In this document: positions 59,743 through 64,000 of the stretch, in pieces
How positions within the stretch are numbered: the first letter of the stretch is position 1
Layout of the letters: each line of letters opens with the position of its first letter
Source of the DNA: Nocardioides sp.
GTDB lineage: Bacteria > Actinomycetota > Actinomycetes > Propionibacteriales > Nocardioidaceae
DNA: 64,000 bases
Assembly: GCA_002729525.1 (NCBI GenBank)
Contig: PBYI01000016.1
Coordinates: 29,480-93,479, forward strand
Reading direction: 5' to 3'
The notes under the pieces: generated by a model
Database searches by the model: none
Told to the model about the DNA's origin: nothing
What the model saw: only the letters and a program-made list of their open reading frames with translations
Program-made: the position numbers and the translations under genes

Positions 59743-60777
59743 TCACAGCTGCTTGTTCCTGATGACGATCCGGTCGTACATCCGACGATAGGTGCCATCG
59801 CCGTTCGGCAGGTAAAACCGCGGCCCCCCCTGCATGAAGGTGCCCTTCTTAGCGACCTCGGACATGGGGCGACCAAGCGTCTTGCTGGAGCCCAGGATGT
59901 CGAACTGGTCCGGGTTGTACTTGTCCAGGAAGGTGATCGGCACGCCCATCGGCCCGGCATAGTCGACCGGGATGTGCATGGTCTTGCTGACGTCGATGGC
60001 CTCGTAGTTTGCGTACTTCGGGTAGGCGGCCGGGTTGTAGGTCATCCGCAGGTCCAGCTCCTCGTGCCGACCCGGGTAGTCCAAGTTGGTGAACCAGCGG
60101 ACGCCCTTCACACGGACGTACTTGTTCCCTGCTGCGTCGATGCGGGATCCAGCAGCCGTGATCGGGTAATCGTCCGGGACGCGGAACTCACGGTCGCCGC
60201 TGCGGATGCTGGGTCCGTACCAGACCTGGTCGTTCTGAAATAGCGGGAAGATCTCCTTGTAGGTCAAGGCATTCATGTTGCCAATGATCAGGAACTGCTT
60301 CTCGTGCTCAACGAGCTGGGCGACGTACTCCCGGAAGAGCGAGAAGGGCGGGTTCGTCACCACGATGTCGGCCTGCTCGAGCAGTGCGACGCTCTCGGCG
60401 CTGCGGAAGTCACCGTCGCCGGCAAGCGGCTGGACGCCGATCTCATCGACGTCCGGGACGCGATTGCCGTTCTTGTCGCCGGTGTACTCGAGATAGACGG
60501 CCTGCTCAGACTCGTCGCGTCCGAAGTGGGTGGCGTCTTGGCTCCGGTAACAGGTCGCGATGAGCTTCTTCAGCCCGAGCTTCTCGAAGTTGGTCGCAAA
60601 GTAGCGGAAGAAGTTGCTGGCTCGCGGGTCATCGCAGTTGCAGTAGACGACCTTGCCCTCGAAGTTATTCGTGTAGTGCTGCAGCTCGAGCTCGATGTCA
60701 TTGAGCGAGGTGTAGAACTCATCCTTCTTCGCTCGCTTAGCTTCTCGAAACTCTCGGTTCCGGGTGGTGACCGTCAT
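59743..60777 (-). CDS. EcoRI-family adenine methyltransferase
   Basis: 344 aa from ATG 60777 with GAGGAGAG upstream; an earlier in-frame start at 60792 is less likely. It begins REAKRAKKDEFYTSLNDIE, characteristic of the M.EcoRI family. ADIVVTNPPFSLFREYV is the catalytic NPPF motif, and VVYCNCDDPRASNFFRYF is the SAM-binding region. First gene of the restriction operon. Two adenine methylases of different families in one locus may modify the two strands of an asymmetric site. Confidence 0.9.
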   Translation of the reverse strand: MTVTTRNREFREAKRAKKDEFYTSLNDIELELQHYTNNFEGKVVYCNCDDPRASNFFRYFATNFEKLGLKKLIATCYRSQDATHFGRDESEQAVYLEYTGDKNGNRVPDVDEIGVQPLAGDGDFRSAESVALLEQADIVVTNPPFSLFREYVAQLVEHEKQFLIIGNMNALTYKEIFPLFQNDQVWYGPSIRSGDREFRVPDDYPITAAGSRIDAAGNKYVRVKGVRWFTNLDYPGRHEELDLRMTYNPAAYPKYANYEAIDVSKTMHIPVDYAGPMGVPITFLDKYNPDQFDILGSSKTLGRPMSEVAKKGTFMQGGPRFYLPNGDGTYRRMYDRIVIRNKQL

Positions 60778-60997
60778 ATCTCTCCTCGTCAAGCTCCCGG
60801 GTACCCCGTGCTCCAGAGCGATGGATCAAAACTAGTCGAGCGATCCGACACGGCAGACCAGGCGCGCGGTGATCCTCTCTGCCCTGCGCCTCCGACGAAC
60901 GTCCGCCGGTAGCGGGGACGTGGGCACGTCAGCGACCGATCGGTGCTCAGTTGCCTGCTTGTGCGTTGCTGGCCTCAACTACACGTGCTGGTGGTCG
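60778..60997. other. Right cargo boundary region
   Basis: About 220 bp between the restriction operon (minus strand, starts at 60777) and the end of the next transfer-type gene. It must contain the promoter of the restriction operon. I found no copy of the boundary repeat here, so the right junction of the cargo is not marked in the same way as the left. Confidence 0.4.
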
Positions 60998-61900
60998 TCA
61001 CTGGGTCAGCACCTGGGCCTCCCCGATCCGGATCGGAAGCGGCTCGGTGGTCAGATCGAACTCGATGGTTCCGGACTGGCCGCCACCGGTCCACTCGACC
61101 ACCCAGTGGCTGGTCGCGGTGACCTGGTACGCGCCGTCGGGTTGGTCCGACGACATCTTCGCGTAGCGGTGTCCGCAGGTCGGGGAGGGCTGCTTCCCGT
61201 AGCGATCGGCGTACGGGGTCCCCTTGCCGGTGCAGGTCACCTTGGCGCCGTCACCCATGTTCCACACGATGCTGGAGACGCTGGCGGTCGCGCTGACCGA
61301 GACCGAACCCTGGCTCGCGGATCGGGTGATCGGACCGAACGTGTCCTCAGTCGGGCCGTCGACCCACATCCACACCGGCAGGCCGACCAGGCCGGCGCGG
61401 TTGGCCCCGGACTCGGGAACGATGCCGATCTCGATCGGGTCCAGGTCCATCGAGGCGATCGCGCGCTGGGCAAGGACGACCGGGTCGATTCCGCCCTCGC
61501 CGGTCTCGATCCACATGTACTCCCAGGACGACCCCGGCGGCGGGAAGTAGCAGACGTGCCACCAGCCGTCATCCTTGGTCTGGCCTTCGGGCGGGACCAT
61601 ATCGTCTGGTCCCCTCGCTCCGATCCAGCACTTGTACTTGCTGCTCCAGACCGACCCCTCGGGACCGGTGCACGGGATCTCGTTCCCTGCGTACGAGCAG
61701 GTCGACGAACCTCCGTTGCCAGGGTCGTCGTCCCCGCCCCCTCCGTTACCGGGGTCTTCGCAGACGAGCTTGACCTCCCCGGTCGTCGGGTCGGTCTCGT
61801 ACCAGCAGTTCTCGCCGCCGCCCGCGGATGCGGGCGTAGATCCGCCGACCACGACCAGGGCGGCCGCGGCGAGAACCGCGGCGAGCGCCCGCGCTAGCAC
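60998..61900 (-). CDS. Exported protein of the transfer locus
   Basis: 300 aa from GTG 61900, which overlaps the previous stop by seven bases; ATG 61939 would add 13 residues and a longer overlap. The start gives a clean signal peptide (LARALAAVLAAAALVVVGG, cleavage after ASA). Then comes a Gly/Asp-rich linker and a beta-rich domain with paired cysteines (TCSYAGNEIPC, CWIGARG, VTCTGKGTPYADR). Similar exported proteins are encoded in actinobacterial conjugation loci; their role is unknown. Coupled to the lipoprotein gene. Confidence 0.7.
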   Translation of the reverse strand: MLARALAAVLAAAALVVVGGSTPASAGGGENCWYETDPTTGEVKLVCEDPGNGGGGDDDPGNGGSSTCSYAGNEIPCTGPEGSVWSSKYKCWIGARGPDDMVPPEGQTKDDGWWHVCYFPPPGSSWEYMWIETGEGGIDPVVLAQRAIASMDLDPIEIGIVPESGANRAGLVGLPVWMWVDGPTEDTFGPITRSASQGSVSVSATASVSSIVWNMGDGAKVTCTGKGTPYADRYGKQPSPTCGHRYAKMSSDQPDGAYQVTATSHWVVEWTGGGQSGTIEFDLTTEPLPIRIGEAQVLTQ

Positions 61901-62457
61901 GGCTCGTCCCACAGCACGTTGGAGCTGGTGACGAGCCACCGGCCCTTGTCGAGCACCAGCTCGTACTCGATCGGCACCGGGTTGCGCAGCGGGTTGCCCT
62001 CCGGGTCCTTCTGCTCCGGGACCGGCTTACCCTCCTTAGTCCGCTTCACCTCGGTGCGGTCCTCGCAGTCGGTGATCAAGATCAGGTCGTCGGCGCGCTG
62101 GCGCGGCTCACCGAGGGTGTGGACGTACTCCCCGGTGACCTTGCTTCCAGAGCGCTCGATCCCGGATACGTTCTGCTGGACATTCAGGAACTCGCGGCCG
62201 GTGGCCACCTTGTTCAGCCGTTTGAACTCGATCGTGGCCGCGCGGAAGGCGTCGTCACGGACGTCGAGGTAGGCCTCGAGCTGCGCCGCCGCCTTCTCCT
62301 CGGGTGTCTTCGGGGTCGGCGTGCTGGTGGCCGTCGGCGAGGGGGTCTCGCTGGGGGTCTTCTGGGTCTCCGGGTCGGTGTCGTCGTCGCCGCAGCCCGA
62401 CAGGGTCAGGGCGAGGGCGAGGGCCACTCCCCCGAGTACGGAGTGGTGGTTCCTCAT
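61894..62457 (-). CDS. Lipoprotein of the transfer locus
   Basis: 187 aa. The signal peptide ends in the lipobox LTLSGC (Cys near residue 22). A Thr/Pro/Ser linker follows, then a domain with NTF2-like strand order (AAAQLEAYLDVRDDAFRAAT, YELVLDKGRWLVTSS). Two cysteines (TDCED and the C-terminal EPC) may form a disulfide. Anchored outside the membrane, it may contact the VirB8-like proteins. Coupled to both neighbours by short overlaps. Confidence 0.78.
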   Translation of the reverse strand: MRNHHSVLGGVALALALTLSGCGDDDTDPETQKTPSETPSPTATSTPTPKTPEEKAAAQLEAYLDVRDDAFRAATIEFKRLNKVATGREFLNVQQNVSGIERSGSKVTGEYVHTLGEPRQRADDLILITDCEDRTEVKRTKEGKPVPEQKDPEGNPLRNPVPIEYELVLDKGRWLVTSSNVLWDEPC

Positions 62458-62726
62458 GCGGTGTCTCCTCCTGTGTTGGGCGTCGTCGTGATTGATCGGC
62501 TGACGTCGTTGGCGATGTGCTCGAGGTGCTCTTCGGCTGCGTCGACGAGCTCGGCGAGCGAGCCGTTGTCGGCGGGGTCGAGGCCAAATCGCTTGTCGGC
62601 GTCGTAGAGGGCTCGGATGGTGTCGCGGACGAACACGGCCCGGGCGATGCGATGGGCATCGGGGTCGGGCCGGTCGCCGCCGGCGGCGACGTAGCGGCCG
62701 GTGAGCTCCTGGTCGAAGGTGGTCAT
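62454..62726 (-). CDS. Small hypothetical protein
   Basis: 90 aa from ATG 62726. Acidic and helical (DAHRIARAVFVRDTIRALYD, SLAELVDAAEEHLEHIANDV), no signal peptide. It overlaps the lipoprotein start by four bases and follows the regulator gene by 23 bases, so it belongs to the same operon. Not recognised. Confidence 0.68.
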   Translation of the reverse strand: MTTFDQELTGRYVAAGGDRPDPDAHRIARAVFVRDTIRALYDADKRFGLDPADNGSLAELVDAAEEHLEHIANDVSRSITTTPNTGGDTA

Positions 62727-62749
62727 GTGCTGGTTGCTCCCTTCCCGAG

Positions 62750-64000
62750 TCAGCTCGCGAGCCAGCCGTGGGTACTGATGATGGTCTTCGTACGCTCCGA
62801 CAGTTCCATCGGGGCGTCGCCGTCGTCGGACCGGTTGCAGATCTCCTCGCGGAGGATTCGGTCGGCCTCGAGCTGGTCGCCCTCGGCCTTCATGACGTGC
62901 GCCAGGCACAGGCGAGTGCTCTCGCCGTCGGGGTCGGCCCGGTTGGCGACGAAGGCGGCGGAGCGGGCCTTGATCAGGTCGCCGGCGGCGAGGGCCTCGG
63001 TCACGACGATGAGGGCGACGTCGGCGATCCAGCCGGATGCCATGAGGTCGACGCGGTCGGGCTCGTTGGCCAGCCACGCCCATCCCTCTTCGCGCAACTG
63101 GCTGAACGGCCTGGCCTCGCCGACGAGCTCGAGGGCGGTGCAGAGGTCGGCGACGCCTTCGGCGCCGCCCCGGGCCTGGCCGCGCTTGCGCAGGCGGAGG
63201 AAGAGGTCCAGGTCGACGAGCAGGCCGTCGTCGACCTGGTAGACGTTGACGCCGGTCACCTTGGCGGCTGGTGCCTTGTCGGCGTAGGGCAGGTGATCCT
63301 CTCCGGTGCGGGGGTTCGCGCCCAGCCAGTCGCGGACGATGTTGGTGTAGTCGCGCACCTTGCCGTCGGAGATCGAGAAGGCCTCGCGGATCTGTTCGCG
63401 GGTGGCGCCGTGCTTGCGGTGCAGGGCGAGGAACGCCAGGAGCTCGGTGAAGTACGGCTTGCGCTTGGCCAGCGCCTTGCCGCGGGTTCGCGCTACGACC
63501 GGGCCGAGCAGGGTGAGGCGGGGCCGGTCACAGTCGGTGGAGAACCAGTCGGCGATGTCCTGGTCGAGGTCGGGGTCGCTCTGCTCGACCTCGGCGCGCA
63601 CGTGGGCGGGCACCTTGGGCGCCAACGCCTCGAGGTCCTCCTGGACGATCGCGCTCTGCCGGATGTAGTCCTCGTCGTCCCCCTCGAGGAGGGACGACAT
63701 GGGCTCGTCGACCGCGTCGTCAGGCGTGTTGCGCGGCAGGGTGTACTCGCGTCGCAGAGCTCCGGAGGTGTCGGTGTAGGCCTCCCAGCCGTCGGTGGCG
63801 GTCTCGTCGACCGGCATGGGGACGTCCTCGGCGACTTCGCTCTGGGCATAGACCAGGGCGCAGCCGCGGGCCTCGTCGCTCGTCAGGCCAACGGCGATGA
63901 GGTTGAGACCGGCGTGCTCGAGGACGACGCGGCCGGTGTTGGTCATGTGCAGCACGGCGCCGGGGGTGTTGGGGCGCTCGCCGGCGACGACGATGGAGGT
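62750..64000 (-). CDS. BTAD-domain regulator, C-terminal part (runs off the window)
   Basis: The frame is open to the edge at 64000, so only the last 416 codons are seen; an internal ATG at 63955 is probably not the start. The visible part has a winged-helix region introduced by RLTLLGPVVA (about 63525), with AFLALHRKHGATREQIREAF, and a helical C-terminal bacterial transcriptional activator domain (RPFSQLREEGWAWLANEPDR, SGWIADVALIVVTEALAAGD). Related actinobacterial proteins are large, with LysM or membrane parts upstream. Likely a regulator of transfer; no DNA target is seen. Confidence 0.75.
   Translation of the reverse strand, partial: TSIVVAGERPNTPGAVLHMTNTGRVVLEHAGLNLIAVGLTSDEARGCALVYAQSEVAEDVPMPVDETATDGWEAYTDTSGALRREYTLPRNTPDDAVDEPMSSLLEGDDEDYIRQSAIVQEDLEALAPKVPAHVRAEVEQSDPDLDQDIADWFSTDCDRPRLTLLGPVVARTRGKALAKRKPYFTELLAFLALHRKHGATREQIREAFSISDGKVRDYTNIVRDWLGANPRTGEDHLPYADKAPAAKVTGVNVYQVDDGLLVDLDLFLRLRKRGQARGGAEGVADLCTALELVGEARPFSQLREEGWAWLANEPDRVDLMASGWIADVALIVVTEALAAGDLIKARSAAFVANRADPDGESTRLCLAHVMKAEGDQLEADRILREEICNRSDDGDAPMELSERTKTIISTHGWLAS

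Noticed and set aside
60778..60997. Expected boundary repeat at the right end of the cargo
   Set aside because: No TGTCGAGATG core or arm sequence found; CGTCAAGCTCCCGGG near 60789 is too weak.
1..64000. tRNA or rRNA genes, or an att site at a tRNA
   Set aside because: No cloverleaf or rRNA signature noticed on either strand by eye; a tRNAscan run would settle it.

Overview
The window is very GC-rich DNA with many GTG starts, long antisense open frames and actinobacterial families (SCO6880-type transfer protein, split TraG coupling protein, BTAD regulator, several ECF sigma factors). It is best read as part of a conjugative plasmid or integrative conjugative element of an actinomycete, possibly Nocardioidaceae; the genus is inference. 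No replication initiator, integrase, tRNA, rRNA or CRISPR array was recognised.

Layout. (1) 1-5.3 kb: maintenance genes, namely a ParB-like protein, a DUF932 protein, four small end-overlapping genes, and an HNH nuclease with a charged partner on the minus strand. (2) 5.56-11.48 kb: a giant MobF relaxase fused to a helicase and a TOPRIM primase-like domain. (3) 12-28.5 kb, all minus strand: the transfer operon. It runs from an HTH regulator at 28.5 kb through a ParA-like ATPase, a pilin-like protein, two VirB8-like proteins, a VirB6-like membrane protein, SCO6880, a VirB4-like ATPase, a five-domain secreted wall hydrolase with two nuclease-fold domains, and a coupling protein split over two genes, to an M48 protease. 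(4) 28.7-60.8 kb: cargo on both strands. (5) 61-64 kb, minus strand: transfer-type genes resume (two exported proteins, a small protein and a BTAD regulator cut by the window edge), so the cargo appears to sit inside the transfer gene set.

Cargo, in order: a nucleotidyltransferase; three ECF sigma/membrane-partner pairs; a HAD hydrolase; a stand-alone trpD with a complete-looking attenuator whose leader peptide carries tandem Trp codons; a short DNA methylase plus a truncated DEAD helicase joined to a toxin-like gene remnant; an IS3 element splitting a cold-shock-domain gene; an ankyrin protein; a frameshifted ISL3 transposase; a NERD-UvrD helicase; TetR plus paired SMR efflux genes with a probably leaderless promoter; an IS110 element; a two-gene membrane/coiled-coil pair; and a five-gene restriction locus combining two adenine methyltransferases with McrB and McrC.

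The most unusual feature is a family of intergenic elements up to about 140 nt at 28.73, 35.7, 37.95, 43.85, 44.9, 50.3 and 53.8 kb, all in the same orientation. Most carry a central hairpin TGCATCTCGACA/TGTCGAGATGCA, and several have an upstream stem whose two arms change together between copies. They lie between cargo modules and were not seen in the transfer backbone. They could be recombination sites of a cassette-collecting system, small non-autonomous mobile elements, or structured terminators.
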